From Donghicola tyrosinivorans (lineage in GTDB: Bacteria > Pseudomonadota > Alphaproteobacteria > Rhodobacterales > Rhodobacteraceae): DNA of 64,000 nt. The position numbers and the translations under genes are program-made. A model generated the notes under the pieces. It was not told where the DNA came from. It worked only from the letters and a program-made list of their open reading frames with translations, and ran no database searches. The stretch covers positions 1 through 64,000 of the forward strand of contig NZ_PVTQ01000006.1 in NCBI RefSeq assembly GCF_003003355.1. Direction: 5' to 3'. Each line of letters opens with the position of its first letter. The first letter of the stretch is position 1. Positions 27,892 to 37,895 of this stretch are shown piece by piece.

Positions 27892-29058
27892 TCAGTCCGA
27901 GCCGAACAAGTCGCGGCTAAAGACCTTTTCAGCCACATCACGGATATCGTCCGTGATGCGGTTGGCAACGATGACGTCTGCCTGAGCCTTAAAGGCCTCT
28001 AGATCGTTCACGACACGGCTACGGAAGAACTCGTCTTCTTCCAACACCGGCTCATATACGATCACTTCAATGCCCTTGGCCTTGACCCGCTTCATGATCC
28101 CTTGGATCGAGCTTTGGCGGAAGTTGTCGCTGCCCGCTTTCATGACCAGACGGTAAACGCCGACCACTTTGGGTTTTCGTGCAACGATCGCATCCGAGAG
28201 GAAATCTTTGCGGGTGCGGTTCGCATCCACGATGGCACGAATGATGTTTTGGGGAACTTCAGAGTAGTTGGCCAGCAACTGCTTGGTATCTTTGGGCAGA
28301 CAGTAGCCGCCATAGCCGAAGCTGGGGTTGTTGTAGTGGCTGCCGATCCGCGGATCAAGGCCGACCCCTTCGATGATCTGGCGGCTGTCCAGACCCAAGG
28401 ACATCGCGTAGCTGTCCAGTTCGTTAAAATAGGCCACGCGCATCGCAAGATAGGTGTTCGCGAATAGCTTGATGGCCTCGGCTTCGGTCGAGCCGGTGAA
28501 AAGAACCGGAACGTCTTTCTTGATCGCGCCGCCAATCAGGGCGTCTGCGAAGATCTTCGCGCGTTCGCTCTCTTCACCCACGACAATGCGGCTGGGGTGA
28601 AGGTTGTCGTAGAGTGCCTTACCTTCGCGCAGAAACTCGGGGCTGAAGATGACTTGGGTCGTATCCAGCTCTTCCCGGACGCGCGCGGTGAAGCCTACTG
28701 GAATGGTGGATTTGATCACGATCACAGCATCTTTGTTCACAGCGGTGACGGCTTTGATCACCGTCTCGACGCTGGAGCAGTCAAAGTAGTTGGTTTGCGG
28801 ATCGTAGTTGGTGGGCGTGGCCACAATCACATAGTCTGCGCCTTGGGCCGCCGTGGTGATGTCGGTGGTCGCGCTGAGGTTCAATTGCTTGCTGGCCAGA
28901 TAGTCTTCCAGCTCGGCATCGACAATCGGGGACTTGCGTGCGTTTACCGCTGCAACTCGGGACTCCGAGATGTCGACCGCGACCACTTCGTGGTGCTGTG
29001 CCAGAAGGACAGCATTGGAAAGACCGACATACCCGATGCCTGCGACAACAATTTTCAT
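27892..29058 (-). CDS. ugd: UDP-glucose 6-dehydrogenase family
   Basis: NAD-dependent oxidation of UDP-glucose (or a related sugar nucleotide) to the uronate for acidic polysaccharide. The start is the ATG at 29058: [21 protein letters not shown] gives the expected Rossmann motif GxGYVG at residues 7-12, while the open frame up to 29181 is not protein-like. Other landmarks are [41 protein letters not shown] split across 130-155, [19 protein letters not shown] and the catalytic Cys253 in [11 protein letters not shown]. Its 388 residues match the short bacterial Ugd class. It converges with the exosortase gene with no gap. Confidence 0.93.
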   Translation of the reverse strand: MKIVVAGIGYVGLSNAVLLAQHHEVVAVDISESRVAAVNARKSPIVDAELEDYLASKQLNLSATTDITTAAQGADYVIVATPTNYDPQTNYFDCSSVETVIKAVTAVNKDAVIVIKSTIPVGFTARVREELDTTQVIFSPEFLREGKALYDNLHPSRIVVGEESERAKIFADALIGGAIKKDVPVLFTGSTEAEAIKLFANTYLAMRVAYFNELDSYAMSLGLDSRQIIEGVGLDPRIGSHYNNPSFGYGGYCLPKDTKQLLANYSEVPQNIIRAIVDANRTRKDFLSDAIVARKPKVVGVYRLVMKAGSDNFRQSSIQGIMKRVKAKGIEVIVYEPVLEEDEFFRSRVVNDLEAFKAQADVIVANRITDDIRDVAEKVFSRDLFGSD

Positions 29059-29140
29059 GATGTATAACCCGATCAGTTGTTCAAAACCGTGAACCCAGCA
29101 GTCAGAAGAGGCTTTGCACCCAACGCTCTGACCGTAAAAG

Positions 29141-29169
29141 AAAAGCCCTGCTTTTTCAGCAGAGCTTTT
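29141..29169 (-). terminator. rho-independent terminator of the VPVPA-tailed protein gene
   Basis: Imperfect stem AAAAGC-C-CTGCT (29141-29152) / AGCAG-A-GCTTTT (29158-29169) with one mismatch. Read on the minus strand it ends in TTTT, placing it between the small secreted protein gene and ugd, so the two are probably separate transcription units. Confidence 0.8.
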
Positions 29170-29216
29170 CCAAGATTTCAAGCCAAGATCACGACAGTAA
29201 GGGACAATACGTCCGA

Positions 29217-29672
29217 TTATGCCGGAGTTGCGGCTTTCCGGCGACGACCTGCGATCCCGAGACCACCAAGAGCTGCAAGCAGCAGAGGCAGAGCGGCGGG
29301 AACGGGAACCTGTGCAACGTCTGCAACGCGCGAGATGCTGATATTTACATCTGCAGGAAGCAGGCTGAACAGGACCAGGTTGTAGGTGCCAACGGTCAGA
29401 TCAACGATTTTGTCGATCATGCCACCGTTCAGGACCAGCGCACCCTCAAAGTATGCGACGCCTTGCTCGATGTAGCCAAGCAGCATGAGGGCGGTGTTGA
29501 GGCCGGTGATGGTCACTTGGTGTGCGCCAGCATCGGCTTCGGTTACTTCAAAGGCGGTGGTGTAAACAAAACCCACGGTGCCTTCATAATTTACCGAAGC
29601 AGCCGAAGCCGCACTGGTAATGGCAAAGAAACTGCCAATCACAAGCGCAAGGCGCAGAAGAATTGACTTCAT
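29217..29672 (-). CDS. VPxPA-CTERM exosortase cargo protein
   Basis: A 151-residue secreted protein. Signal peptide [26 protein letters not shown] (cut near residue 25) is followed by a short beta-rich domain and a C-terminal sorting tail at about 121-145: VPVPA, then a hydrophobic helix ([15 protein letters not shown]) and the basic end RRRKAA. This tripartite tail is the exosortase recognition signal of the VPLPA class, and the exosortase gene is 1.3 kb away. The tail should be cut and the protein retained or released with the polysaccharide. GGAG precedes the ATG by eight bases. Confidence 0.88.
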   Translation of the reverse strand: MKSILLRLALVIGSFFAITSAASAASVNYEGTVGFVYTTAFEVTEADAGAHQVTITGLNTALMLLGYIEQGVAYFEGALVLNGGMIDKIVDLTVGTYNLVLFSLLPADVNISISRVADVAQVPVPAALPLLLAALGGLGIAGRRRKAATPA

Positions 29673-30541
29673 GTCTATACTCCGTTCAAGAAAACGCAGC
29701 GGTTTGTAACCCTTAAAAACAAGCTACCCACCAGAATCCCGCTGCGACTGTAAGTTCGTGCCAAATCAGCACAGATACCCTTATAGGGAGAGTGTTTATA
29801 AATATACATACCCCTAGAGAGAGTGATTGAAAAAAATATGCGATCCAATGCAAGTCCGATGCACAATCTTGCAATGATGTGCTGAAATGCATCCAAAGTG
29901 TAAAAAATCGGAGAGAGATTTCCCTAGAGGTTGTCGAAATCACCCACGGAGATTTACTATTTCTTGATACTAAGCCCCTTACACTTTGAGTTGAGTCGCT
30001 TTGCAGCGAACTGGGCATGTGAGGCGGCGCGTGCGTCTTGACTAAATTAGCGAACGTATAATGCTGAATTAAGGGTGCATCGAAGGCCTGATCTTGGCGC
30101 GGAACTTAAGAAGATTACCATAAGTGCATTGGCTAACTGGCGCATACAATCATGGGGCTCAACCCGTGCAGACGTTGGAACGATCCTTGGCGGCGCAGTC
30201 TTTGGCGTAGAAACGCGTGGTTACGTCAAAACCTCGGTGTAGAACAGAAATCATGCCTTCAGATTTCAAGATGTAAGTCGCGTAAACTACATATGATACA
30301 TCAGATTACAATTTATGCTTGATTTGGTATCCTTGTGCGACCTATAAGTGGTCATGAGGAATTGATTTCCCTCGGTACGATTAAACAGATAGAGGTTCGT
30401 TAACTGTATTTTTTGCAAATACGTTTTGCGGTATTTGAAGTTTCCTGACGTAGGCTGCCTGCATATTCTTAAGGCAGAAAAAGAACACCGAATTCGACCA
30501 CCACTCACTAAGTGCTGCCCTGTGTAGCGCATGTCGAACTG
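29673..30541. other. AT-rich intergenic region with a possible coding remnant
   Basis: About 870 bases with no convincing gene. It is visibly AT-richer than its flanks, which could mean foreign origin or lost genes. A stretch at 30051-30242 is open for 63 codons on the plus strand without a good start (possible GTG at 30075) and reads protein-like at its end (ADVGTILGGAVFGVETRG), so it may be a decayed 3' fragment. The first 150 bases presumably hold the promoter of the VPVPA-tailed gene. Confidence 0.4.
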
Positions 30542-30579
30542 TATCCCCGCCCCATAAATTTTTGATGGGAGCGGGGATA
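30542..30579. terminator. long stem-loop downstream of the EEP-family gene
   Basis: Arms TATCCCCGC+CCCAT (30542-30555) and ATGGG-A-GCGGGGATA (30565-30579) pair over 14 bases with one bulge and a nine-base AT loop. It begins about 36 bases past the stop of the minus-strand gene. The minus-strand side lacks a clear T-run, so it may be a weak terminator or a mRNA 3'-end protector. Confidence 0.55.
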
Positions 30580-30615
30580 TGCTTTTAAAGGGTTGCTTTA
30601 GTTTCTTGGCGCCGC

Positions 30616-31608
30616 TTATTGCGACACGTGGAAGGTTCCCAGCAACCCAAGGTGGTTTGACTGAAGATGCGCACCCCATGGTGTGATCGACGTGATCGCC
30701 ACCCCGCCCGAGACATACATCCCGTCAATTGGAACTCCGATCGAGGGCGCACCCACAGGCCATGTTTTGGGGGTGTTGTTGGCATTGCTTAGGCCGTGTT
30801 CACGCCGCAAGCCCATCATCACGCTGGACCAAGGGGCAGAGTTGAAGTCTCCGACCAGAATGTAGGGCGTCACTGCTGCGTTTAACGCTTTGTTCACGAA
30901 CCATATGTCATGGTTAACGTAGCCATAGAACCAAGGCTTGGCCAGGTGTGAGGCAAAGACGGTCACCGGCTTGCCGCTGCCGGTCTCCAGAACCAGTGTG
31001 GCCAGCCGATCCGGACGGGTTGTGGCGCGAAGCTTTGATCCTTCGCCAAACGGGAGTTTGGAAAGAACCGTGATCTGGCAGCTCCATTCGGCGCAGCCCA
31101 TTTGGTGGGGATAGGTCGCCTGTAAATCGGGGAGGACAGATTTGATCGGGGTGGACTCCCCAAGGAAAACCACGTCTGCGCCACTGTCTCTAACCTCAGA
31201 GGCCAACAGGTTCGGCGAGACCTGATTGCCCTCATAGACGTTGAACCAAAGGACTGTGATGTCGGTTGCAAGGCTACTATCAACGGCGATTGTCATCTTG
31301 TGATTGTCTAGCGCAGTCCAGACGCCGCTTACCGTTGCCAGAACGAAGGATAGACCGCCTAGCGCCAGTGCGATCATCTTGATCGGGGTGCCGCGTAAAA
31401 AGACCCAGCTTAGGAGAAACGAAAGAATGCCAACGACGTAGAGATGAGGGGCCAGACTGTCAGCCATTCTGGCGAAGGTGCCGGTGACGGATTCATCCTG
31501 CACATAAAGCGCCAGCCCCGCCGCAAGCATTGCCGCACATGCAAAAAGCAGCAACGGCGCACCTATGAAAACGCGGTAGGCGAGAGATGTCGAATACATG
31601 CGTTTCAT
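30616..31608 (-). CDS. membrane-anchored endonuclease/exonuclease/phosphatase-fold protein
   Basis: A 330-residue protein with three N-terminal hydrophobic segments (about residues 10-32, 50-66, 73-96) and an extracytoplasmic EEP domain. Recognisable elements are LWFNVYEGN, ADVVFLGEST, VFASHLAKPW, the metal-site motif GDFNSAPWS, and IDGMYVS. The usual terminal SDH is SNH here (SNHLGLLGTF), a conservative change of a catalytic residue. Substrates of such membrane EEP proteins are often unknown (phosphodiesters, lipids or nucleic acid). It stands alone between AT-rich DNA and the chemoreceptor gene, with an ATG at 31608. Confidence 0.82.
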   Translation of the reverse strand: MKRMYSTSLAYRVFIGAPLLLFACAAMLAAGLALYVQDESVTGTFARMADSLAPHLYVVGILSFLLSWVFLRGTPIKMIALALGGLSFVLATVSGVWTALDNHKMTIAVDSSLATDITVLWFNVYEGNQVSPNLLASEVRDSGADVVFLGESTPIKSVLPDLQATYPHQMGCAEWSCQITVLSKLPFGEGSKLRATTRPDRLATLVLETGSGKPVTVFASHLAKPWFYGYVNHDIWFVNKALNAAVTPYILVGDFNSAPWSSVMMGLRREHGLSNANNTPKTWPVGAPSIGVPIDGMYVSGGVAITSITPWGAHLQSNHLGLLGTFHVSQ

Positions 31609-31742
31609 TTAGATGTTCCCGTTTGTTGTCTGGATTCTTAAGTCAATCTACACACTTTAAAGTTGTTTTCCAGTCCGCAGGTCCGGCATTTCTGCTTGGC
31701 TTGGAAACATTCTGCAGAACTGGTTCCCGTTTTGAAACGAAA

Positions 31743-31772
31743 AATGCTTGGTAGGTTTCCCTACCAAGCATT
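31743..31772 (-). terminator. rho-independent terminator of the chemoreceptor gene
   Basis: Perfect 13-base arms AATGCTTGGTAGG (31743-31755) and CCTACCAAGCATT (31760-31772). Read on the minus strand it has a GAAA tetraloop and a TTTTT run. A second smaller stem GGGCGCG (31776-31782)/CGCGCCC (31791-31797) lies between it and the stop codon at 31816. Confidence 0.88.
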
Positions 31773-31815
31773 GAGGGGCGCGACGTTTGCCGCGCCCATT
31801 TTCGTGTGCTGTAAG

Positions 31816-33123
31816 TCAGAAAGTGAAAGAAAGTTCGCCCTTCTTCACAGAGGCGGCTCTGACATTTGCGCCCGCATTCAATTGCTGCACTGCGTCATCT
31901 TCGGCAATTGTGTCGATCTGCGAGATCGCGACCGAGACCTGCGACAGCCCTTCGGCCTGATGCTGGGTGACCAGCGAGATATCGGCCATCATGGTGTTCA
32001 GTTCCGCCACCGCATCCAGGATGCGGGTCAGGGCATCGCCGGTTTCGCCGACCAGATCGACCCCTTCCATCACCTGCTCGGACGAGGTGCTGACAAGATT
32101 CCGGATCTGCTGGCTGGCGTCTGCTGAACGCTGGGCCAGTTTGCGGACTTCCTGCGCGACCACCGCAAAGCCGCGACCAGCTTCGCCTGCTCGTGCCGAT
32201 TCAACGGCTGCGTTCAGTGCCAACAGGTCGGTTTGGCGGGCGATTTCGTCGATCACGGTCACGATGGTGTCGATCTCGGTCGACGAGACTTTGATGGCAC
32301 CCATCGCCTCTTTGGCGCGGTCGACGACAAGGCGCGATTGCTCGGCGTATTCTTGGGTTTTGCGAACCACTGCCTGAGCATTTGTGGCGCTGTCTTTGGC
32401 CGAGTTTGCAGCGGCTGAGATTTCCTCGACGGCCACAGCGGCTTTTTGTCCTTCGCGGCGGGTGCGTTCGGCAACAGCAAGTGCTTGTTCGCGCGAGTTT
32501 TCTGCCTCGACCTGCGCTTCTTCTGCGTCGGCAGCAGTGCGAGCCAGATTTTCACGGGCGGCGGCGATCTCTTTTGCGGCGCGGGCGCGTTGCAGCATCG
32601 ACGCCAGCAGAACGGCGGATTCAAAAATCACGATGACTGCGTGCAGAATAACGCGCTGTAGGTTTTCGAACATGCCAACAGACGGAAACACCGCGCTGGG
32701 AAGCAGTAGGCCGAATGAGAGGTGGTGAACAGCGGCGACGACCACGGCGACCCCCAAGGCGGGGATGCTGTTCATGGTGGCGATGATCGCGAGGATCGCG
32801 AAGAACAGCATATGCGCGTCGATCTGCCATTTATGTCCAGCAAATGCAGCAACAAAGGCAGCCGCATGTCCGACCAACGCAAAGCTGAGAACCATTGGCT
32901 TCGCGGTTTCGGACATCCGGATCGAGAGTAGCCCCAAAAGGCCAAAGATCACCGAGGAAACTGCAACGGCTGTCAGAGGCGCGCCGACCATAAATGCGGC
33001 CAGCGGTGACACTGGCGTCAGCCCGAGGCACACCATGCGGGCCAGCTTGGAATAATCTTCGCTGCTGCCAGGCTTGGCTTGATCCGCAGGCGCACTGGAT
33101 TGTTTAGAGGGGTCAACTGTCAT
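31816..33123 (-). CDS. methyl-accepting chemotaxis protein with six-TM sensor and no HAMP
   Basis: A 435-residue chemoreceptor. The start is the ATG at 33123 ([13 protein letters not shown] nine bases upstream); the open frame further upstream is the shadow of another gene. Residues about 30-185 form roughly six hydrophobic segments, followed directly by a coiled-coil signalling domain with the highly conserved hairpin [18 protein letters not shown], then [21 protein letters not shown] split across the tip. No HAMP domain is visible between membrane and signalling parts. It overlaps the upstream small gene by four bases (ATGA). Ligand unknown. Confidence 0.92.
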   Translation of the reverse strand: MTVDPSKQSSAPADQAKPGSSEDYSKLARMVCLGLTPVSPLAAFMVGAPLTAVAVSSVIFGLLGLLSIRMSETAKPMVLSFALVGHAAAFVAAFAGHKWQIDAHMLFFAILAIIATMNSIPALGVAVVVAAVHHLSFGLLLPSAVFPSVGMFENLQRVILHAVIVIFESAVLLASMLQRARAAKEIAAARENLARTAADAEEAQVEAENSREQALAVAERTRREGQKAAVAVEEISAAANSAKDSATNAQAVVRKTQEYAEQSRLVVDRAKEAMGAIKVSSTEIDTIVTVIDEIARQTDLLALNAAVESARAGEAGRGFAVVAQEVRKLAQRSADASQQIRNLVSTSSEQVMEGVDLVGETGDALTRILDAVAELNTMMADISLVTQHQAEGLSQVSVAISQIDTIAEDDAVQQLNAGANVRAASVKKGELSFTF

Positions 33124-33431
33124 GATGGATATCCTGAAGCACAGAGGAATTCGAAGGTGTTCGGGTCTAATAGGAACCACGCACCAGATTGTTTTAGTGC
33201 CGCATGAGACGCGCCTGCCGCGACCGCAGACATCGGAGCATTCACCGGGCTGACCAACTCTCCCCCAGCCGCCAGCACCACTGCCTCTGCGCCGCCGTGC
33301 CATGGGGGTGCGACCACCAGCACCGGCGCGTTTTCCGCCGGGACTGGCACAGCAAGGATGCTGGCCGTTTCCGCAATGACAAAGGCCGCGAGTCCGAGAA
33401 GGACAGGAGGCAAGGGGTGAATGTGTCTCAT
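33120..33431 (-). CDS. small membrane/secreted protein coupled to the chemoreceptor
   Basis: A 103-residue protein whose stop overlaps the chemoreceptor start (ATGA), implying translational coupling. It has an N-terminal hydrophobic signal/anchor (residues 7-26, [21 protein letters not shown]), then Pro/Ala-rich sequence with [22 protein letters not shown] and a C-terminal domain ending [18 protein letters not shown] recall similar small proteins beside chemoreceptors in Rhodobacterales but know no function; a periplasmic ligand-binding or assembly partner is conceivable. The start is uncertain because the ribosome-binding site is poor. Confidence 0.62.
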   Translation of the reverse strand: MRHIHPLPPVLLGLAAFVIAETASILAVPVPAENAPVLVVAPPWHGGAEAVVLAAGGELVSPVNAPMSAVAAGASHAALKQSGAWFLLDPNTFEFLCASGYPS

Positions 33432-33674
33432 CCTGAATGTGTGTAAATATGACTGTATAACAATCAATCGCCCCCCTACTTATGCGCACGGGGCAGACCC
33501 ATCAGGGTGTAGTTCGCGCGTCCCTATGTCCCCAGAAATATTCCAAAAAAGTTCAAATACAGGCTAAAAGTCTGGAAGGTCCGGGCAAGAGGGCTCGCGC
33601 TTTAGATGAAGCTTTGGGTATCGGTTTCAGCTTGGTTCACCTGATTCCGGTACCGCAAACATTGCGTCTGGTTT

Positions 33675-34148
33675 TCAGTCCGCGCAGAGATCGGCAGTTT
33701 GGGCTGCGGCGGCACTTAACGCATCAGAGGCTGTTAGGCGCACCATCATGCCCCGCTTTCCGCCGTTCAAGACAATCTGGCCATTCATTGCGGGGGCGTG
33801 GAAGGCGGTTGGAACTGCCCTCTTTTGACCAAATGGGCTTATGCCGCCTGTGCGGAAACCGGTCATGCGCTCGGCCTTGGCTGGGTCCATCATTTGTGCG
33901 GATTTGCCTTTGAAGACCTGAGCCGCTTTCTTCATCGACAGGCTGCGGTCTGATGGGATGGCTGTACACATGGGCTTGCTGTCGACCTCGACCATCAGGG
34001 TTTTGAGCACCGTAGCGGGGTCTGCCCCGATGGCTGCCGCCGCATGGATGCCGATTTTATCCTGACCGGCTACGTAGTCATATTCCAGCACCTCATACGC
34101 GATACCGGCTTTGTCCAAGGCGCGGGTGGCGGGTGTGGCGGTGCTCAT
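33675..34148 (-). CDS. ybaK: YbaK/EbsC-type Cys-tRNA(Pro) deacylase
   Basis: A 157-residue trans-editing enzyme that hydrolyses cysteine mischarged on tRNA(Pro). The YbaK core is visible: TPATRALDKAGIAYEVLEY at the start, LKTLMVEVD, CTAIPSDRSLSMKKAAQ with the conserved Lys, DPAKAERMTGFRTGGISPFG carrying the GxxxPxG signature. I start at the ATG at 34148 (MSTATPATRAL); the preceding 14 codons of open frame are not family-like. Housekeeping gene, not linked functionally to its neighbours. Confidence 0.92.
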   Translation of the reverse strand: MSTATPATRALDKAGIAYEVLEYDYVAGQDKIGIHAAAAIGADPATVLKTLMVEVDSKPMCTAIPSDRSLSMKKAAQVFKGKSAQMMDPAKAERMTGFRTGGISPFGQKRAVPTAFHAPAMNGQIVLNGGKRGMMVRLTASDALSAAAAQTADLCAD

Positions 34149-34224
34149 CAGATGTCTCGTCTTTGCTGCGGTCCGCCTTGTGTCCCGCAACGGGCCAAAG
34201 GGTGCAAGGGGCCAAGACGAAAAA

Positions 34225-34250
34225 GCCCCGCCTGCGGGTGCGGGCGGGGC
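34225..34250 (-). terminator. rho-independent terminator of ilvD
   Basis: Stem GCCCCGCC (34225-34232)/GGCGGGGC (34243-34250); on the minus strand it is followed by TTTTT. It lies 26 bases past the ilvD stop codon and ahead of the ybaK start. Confidence 0.88.
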
Positions 34251-34275
34251 GGTGTTTCTTACGATGCCTCAAGGC

Positions 34276-36114
34276 TTATTCAGGTAGAACCCGAACAGCG
34301 CCTTTGTCTGCCGACGAGGCAAAGGCCGCGTAGACCTTCAGTGCTTGGCTAACCTGGCGCTTGCGCTGCTCAACCGGCTTCCAGCCTGCTTCGTCTTGCG
34401 CCGTGCGGCGGGTGGCCAGCTCGGCGTCGTCGACGGCAAGGTTGATGGTGCGGTTGGGGATGTCGATCTCGATCATGTCGCCATCACGGACCAGACCGAT
34501 GGTGCCACCGGCAGCCGCCTCGGGCGAGGCGTGACCGATCGACAGACCCGAAGTGCCGCCCGAGAAGCGGCCATCGGTGATCAGCGCACAAGCTTTGCCC
34601 AGACCTTTCGACTTCAGGTAGCTGGTCGGATACAGCATTTCCTGCATGCCGGGGCCGCCTTTGGGGCCTTCATAGCGGATCACAACCACTTCGCCTGCCA
34701 GAACCTTGTTGTTCAGGATGCCCAGAACGGCTGCATCCTGACTTTCGAACACACGGGCGGGGCCGCTGAATTTCAGGATCGATTCATCCACACCGGCGGT
34801 TTTCACGATGCATCCATCCACTGCGATGTTGCCCTTCAGAACGGCCAGACCGCCGTCTTTCGAGAACGGATGCTCGGTCGAGCGGATCACGCCGCCTTCG
34901 CGGTCTGTATCCAGATCGGGCCAAGTGCTGGACTGGCTGAACGCGGTTTGGGTCGGCACACCACCGGGGGCGGCAAGGAACAGTTCGCGCGCGGTGTTGT
35001 TCTGGCTGACCGCGATGTCCCAGTTCTTGATCGCATCGCCAAGGGTCGGCGCATGAACGGTGTTACAGCTGGTGTCCAACAGGCCACCACGGGCCAGTTC
35101 GCCCAGAATGCTGATGATGCCGCCAGCGCGGTGGACGTCTTCCATATGCACGTCGGCTTTGTTCGGCGCGACTTTGCACAGGCAGGGCACGCGGCGCGAC
35201 AGGGCGTCGATGTCGTCCATAGTAAAGTCGACACCGCCTTCTTGCGCAGCGGCTAGGATGTGCAGAACCGTGTTGGTCGAGCCACCCATGGCGATATCCA
35301 GCGCCATTGCGTTCTCGAACGCGGCTTTGGTCGCGATGTTGCGGGGCAGTACGTTTTCGTTGCCCTCATCATAATACTGCTTGGTGATCTCGACGATGCG
35401 GCGGCCAGCTTCAAGGAACAGTGCCTTACGGGCCGAGTGGGTCGCCAGCGTCGAGCCGTTGCCCGGCAGCGACAGGCCCAGTGCCTCGGTCAGACAGTTC
35501 ATCGAGTTTGCGGTGAACATCCCCGAGCACGAACCACAGGTGGGGCAAGCCGCCTCTTCGATCTTGGCCAGATCGGTGTCGGAGACTTTGTCGTCCGCCG
35601 CAGCAACCATGGCGTCCACAAGGTCCAGCGCGATGGTGCGGCCATCGTCCAGCGTGACTTTGCCCGCTTCCATCGGGCCGCCCGAAACGAAGATCGCCGG
35701 AATGTTCAGGCGCATGGCGGCCATCAGCATGCCTGGGGTGATCTTGTCACAGTTCGAGATGCAGACCATCGCGTCGGCGCAGTGGGCGTTGACCATATAT
35801 TCGGTGCTGTCCGCGATCAGCTCACGCGAAGGCAGCGAATAGAGCATACCGTCGTGACCCATTGCGATGCCGTCATCCACCGCGATGGTGTTGAATTCTT
35901 TGGCGATCCCGCCTGCGGCCTCAACCTCGCGGGCGACCAGCTGGCCCAGATCTTTGAGGTGAACGTGGCCGGGGACGAACTGGGTAAAGCTGTTCACAAT
36001 GGCGATGATCGGCTTGCCAAAGTCACTGTTCTTCACACCGGTCGCACGCCAGAGGCCACGGGCCCCTGCCATATTGCGTCCATGGGTGGTCGTACGGGAA
36101 CGATATGCGGGCAT
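34276..36114 (-). CDS. ilvD: dihydroxy-acid dehydratase
   Basis: Fe-S enzyme for the third common step of valine and isoleucine synthesis. The 612-residue product matches the family. The start is ATG 36114 ([17 protein letters not shown]) with CGAAAG upstream rather than TTG at 36129. Cluster ligands and signatures are visible: [30 protein letters not shown], and near the end [20 protein letters not shown]. It is monocistronic between two terminators. Confidence 0.97.
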   Translation of the reverse strand: MPAYRSRTTTHGRNMAGARGLWRATGVKNSDFGKPIIAIVNSFTQFVPGHVHLKDLGQLVAREVEAAGGIAKEFNTIAVDDGIAMGHDGMLYSLPSRELIADSTEYMVNAHCADAMVCISNCDKITPGMLMAAMRLNIPAIFVSGGPMEAGKVTLDDGRTIALDLVDAMVAAADDKVSDTDLAKIEEAACPTCGSCSGMFTANSMNCLTEALGLSLPGNGSTLATHSARKALFLEAGRRIVEITKQYYDEGNENVLPRNIATKAAFENAMALDIAMGGSTNTVLHILAAAQEGGVDFTMDDIDALSRRVPCLCKVAPNKADVHMEDVHRAGGIISILGELARGGLLDTSCNTVHAPTLGDAIKNWDIAVSQNNTARELFLAAPGGVPTQTAFSQSSTWPDLDTDREGGVIRSTEHPFSKDGGLAVLKGNIAVDGCIVKTAGVDESILKFSGPARVFESQDAAVLGILNNKVLAGEVVVIRYEGPKGGPGMQEMLYPTSYLKSKGLGKACALITDGRFSGGTSGLSIGHASPEAAAGGTIGLVRDGDMIEIDIPNRTINLAVDDAELATRRTAQDEAGWKPVEQRKRQVSQALKVYAAFASSADKGAVRVLPE

Positions 36115-36210
36115 GTCTTTCGCTTTCAAACTGTCGGTTGCACGGTTTCCTGCACCCCAAAAAGAGGAAAATCAACCGCATCAGCGCTTTGGTATACAAA
36201 AATTGATAAG

Positions 36211-36233
36211 AAACCCCGCGAAGGGCGGGGTTT
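36211..36233 (-). terminator. rho-independent terminator of the GltB-like gene
   Basis: Perfect nine-base stem AAACCCCGC (36211-36219)/GCGGGGTTT (36225-36233). On the minus strand the stem is followed by TTTCTT. It lies 43 bases after the GltB-like stop and before ilvD. Confidence 0.85.
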
Positions 36234-36275
36234 TCCGTTGTTGCGTGTGATGGGCCTTGGGCTTTTCACTTTGGA

Positions 36276-37895
36276 TCAGACACCGCCGTCAAAAGGATCG
36301 AAACTGACCGAGGACGACCGGCGCCAGCGCATTAGATATCCGCCACGGTCGTCATCTTCGCGCAGCAGGAAGCCTTCGGGCATGTAGGGATAAATTTCCT
36401 GCCCTGTGACCATGTCGCGATCCTTCTCACGCATCAGCAAATGGTGTGGCAAAAAGTTAGACGGATGGGTCAGCCCCGCCGCCGAGGTCATATCCGCCAG
36501 CGCCTTCATGGTATTGCGATGGAAATTGGCCACGCGTTCAGCCTTATCCGGCACGACCAGTGCGCGATACCGCTTGGGGTCTTGGGTCGCGACGCCTGTG
36601 GGGCAGTGGTTCGTGTGGCAGGCTTGCGCCTGAATGCACCCGATCGAGAACATGAACCCGCGGGCCGAGTTCACCCAATCCGCACCAAGCGCCAAGGTGC
36701 GTGCGATATCAAACGCACTGATCAGCTTGCCGCTGGCCCCCAGCCGGATGCGATCCCGCAGGCCTACGCCGCGCAATGTGTTGTGAACAAAGGTCAGACC
36801 TTCGACCAGCGGCATCCCCATGTGGTTCGCAAACTCCATCGGTGCGGCACCGGTGCCGCCTTCTTTGCCGTCGATGACAATAAAGTCGGGCGTGATGCCG
36901 GTTTCCAGCATGGCGCGCACAATGCACATGAATTCGCGTCGGTGGCCGATGCACAGCTTGAACCCAACCGGCTTGCCCTTCGACAGGGTGCGCAGTTTGC
37001 CGATAAACTCCATCATGGTGATTGGCGTATCAAAGGCCGAATGGCTGGCCGGAGAGATACAGTCCTTATTCATAGGCACGCCGCGGGCCTCTGCGATTTC
37101 AGGGGTGATCTTTGCTGCAGGCAGCATACCCCCCTGCCCCGGTTTGGCACCTTGGCTGAGCTTCAGTTCGACCATCTTGACCTGATCTTCGGCGGCGATG
37201 CGGGCGAACTTCTCGGGGTCAAAATTGCCATGCTCATCGCGGCACCCGAAGTAGCCGCTGCCGATCTCATATATAAGGTCTCCGCCGCCTTCTTTATGAT
37301 AGCGGCTGATGCCGCCTTCGCCGGTGTCATGGGCAAAGCCGCCAGCCTTCGCGCCTTTGTTTAACGCTAAAATGGCGTTCGCCGATAGCGCACCAAAGCT
37401 CATGGCAGAGATATTGTAGATCGAGGCCGCGTAGGGTTGCGTGCAATCTGGCCCGCCAATGATGACCCGAAAATCCTTGTCCTTGATCTCCTTGGGGCGG
37501 ATCGAGTGGGTCAGCCACTGGTAGCCGCTGTCATAAACCGCCTTCTTGGTGCCGAAGGGGCGCTTGTCCTCAACGTTCTTGGAGCGCTGGTAGACGATGG
37601 CGCGGGCCTCGCGGGAAAATGGAACCTCTTCGCTGTCGCTTTCCAGCAGATATTGGCGGATTTCGGGGCGGATCATCTCGAACGCGTAACGAAAGTGGCC
37701 AAGGATCGGGTAGTTCCGCAAAACCGCGTGTCTTGGCTGGATCACATCATAGATGCCAAGCGCCAACAGCCCACCGGATATAAGTGCAAGGGCCGCAAGG
37801 CTCCAACTGCCGAACACGATGGCTGCGATCAAGAAGAGGAAAAACGCGACGCCTATTGCGATAAACGTGACGTAGCGCAGGGCGACAGAGATCAT
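36276..37895 (-). CDS. FMN-binding glutamate-synthase-like protein with membrane anchor
   Basis: A 539-residue protein with two N-terminal hydrophobic segments (about residues 8-50), then an FMN/Fe-S TIM-barrel like the synthase domain of glutamate synthase large subunit: AASIYNISAMSFGALSANA, GEGGISRYHKEGGGDLIYEIGSGYFGCR, KPGQGGMLPAAKITPEIAEARG, DGKEGGTGAAP, and Fe-S-type cysteines in GCIQAQACHTNHCPTGVAT. The amidotransferase domain is absent, so it is not a complete GltB. The GAGGTG ribosome-binding site fixes the ATG at 37895. Physiological substrate unknown. Confidence 0.92.
   Translation of the reverse strand: MISVALRYVTFIAIGVAFFLFLIAAIVFGSWSLAALALISGGLLALGIYDVIQPRHAVLRNYPILGHFRYAFEMIRPEIRQYLLESDSEEVPFSREARAIVYQRSKNVEDKRPFGTKKAVYDSGYQWLTHSIRPKEIKDKDFRVIIGGPDCTQPYAASIYNISAMSFGALSANAILALNKGAKAGGFAHDTGEGGISRYHKEGGGDLIYEIGSGYFGCRDEHGNFDPEKFARIAAEDQVKMVELKLSQGAKPGQGGMLPAAKITPEIAEARGVPMNKDCISPASHSAFDTPITMMEFIGKLRTLSKGKPVGFKLCIGHRREFMCIVRAMLETGITPDFIVIDGKEGGTGAAPMEFANHMGMPLVEGLTFVHNTLRGVGLRDRIRLGASGKLISAFDIARTLALGADWVNSARGFMFSIGCIQAQACHTNHCPTGVATQDPKRYRALVVPDKAERVANFHRNTMKALADMTSAAGLTHPSNFLPHHLLMREKDRDMVTGQEIYPYMPEGFLLREDDDRGGYLMRWRRSSSVSFDPFDGGV

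Noticed and set aside
33124-33489. Longer N-terminus for the chemoreceptor
   Set aside because: The upstream frame is Arg/Gly/Cys-rich and is the shadow of the small coupled gene in another frame; the ATG at 33123 has a ribosome-binding site.
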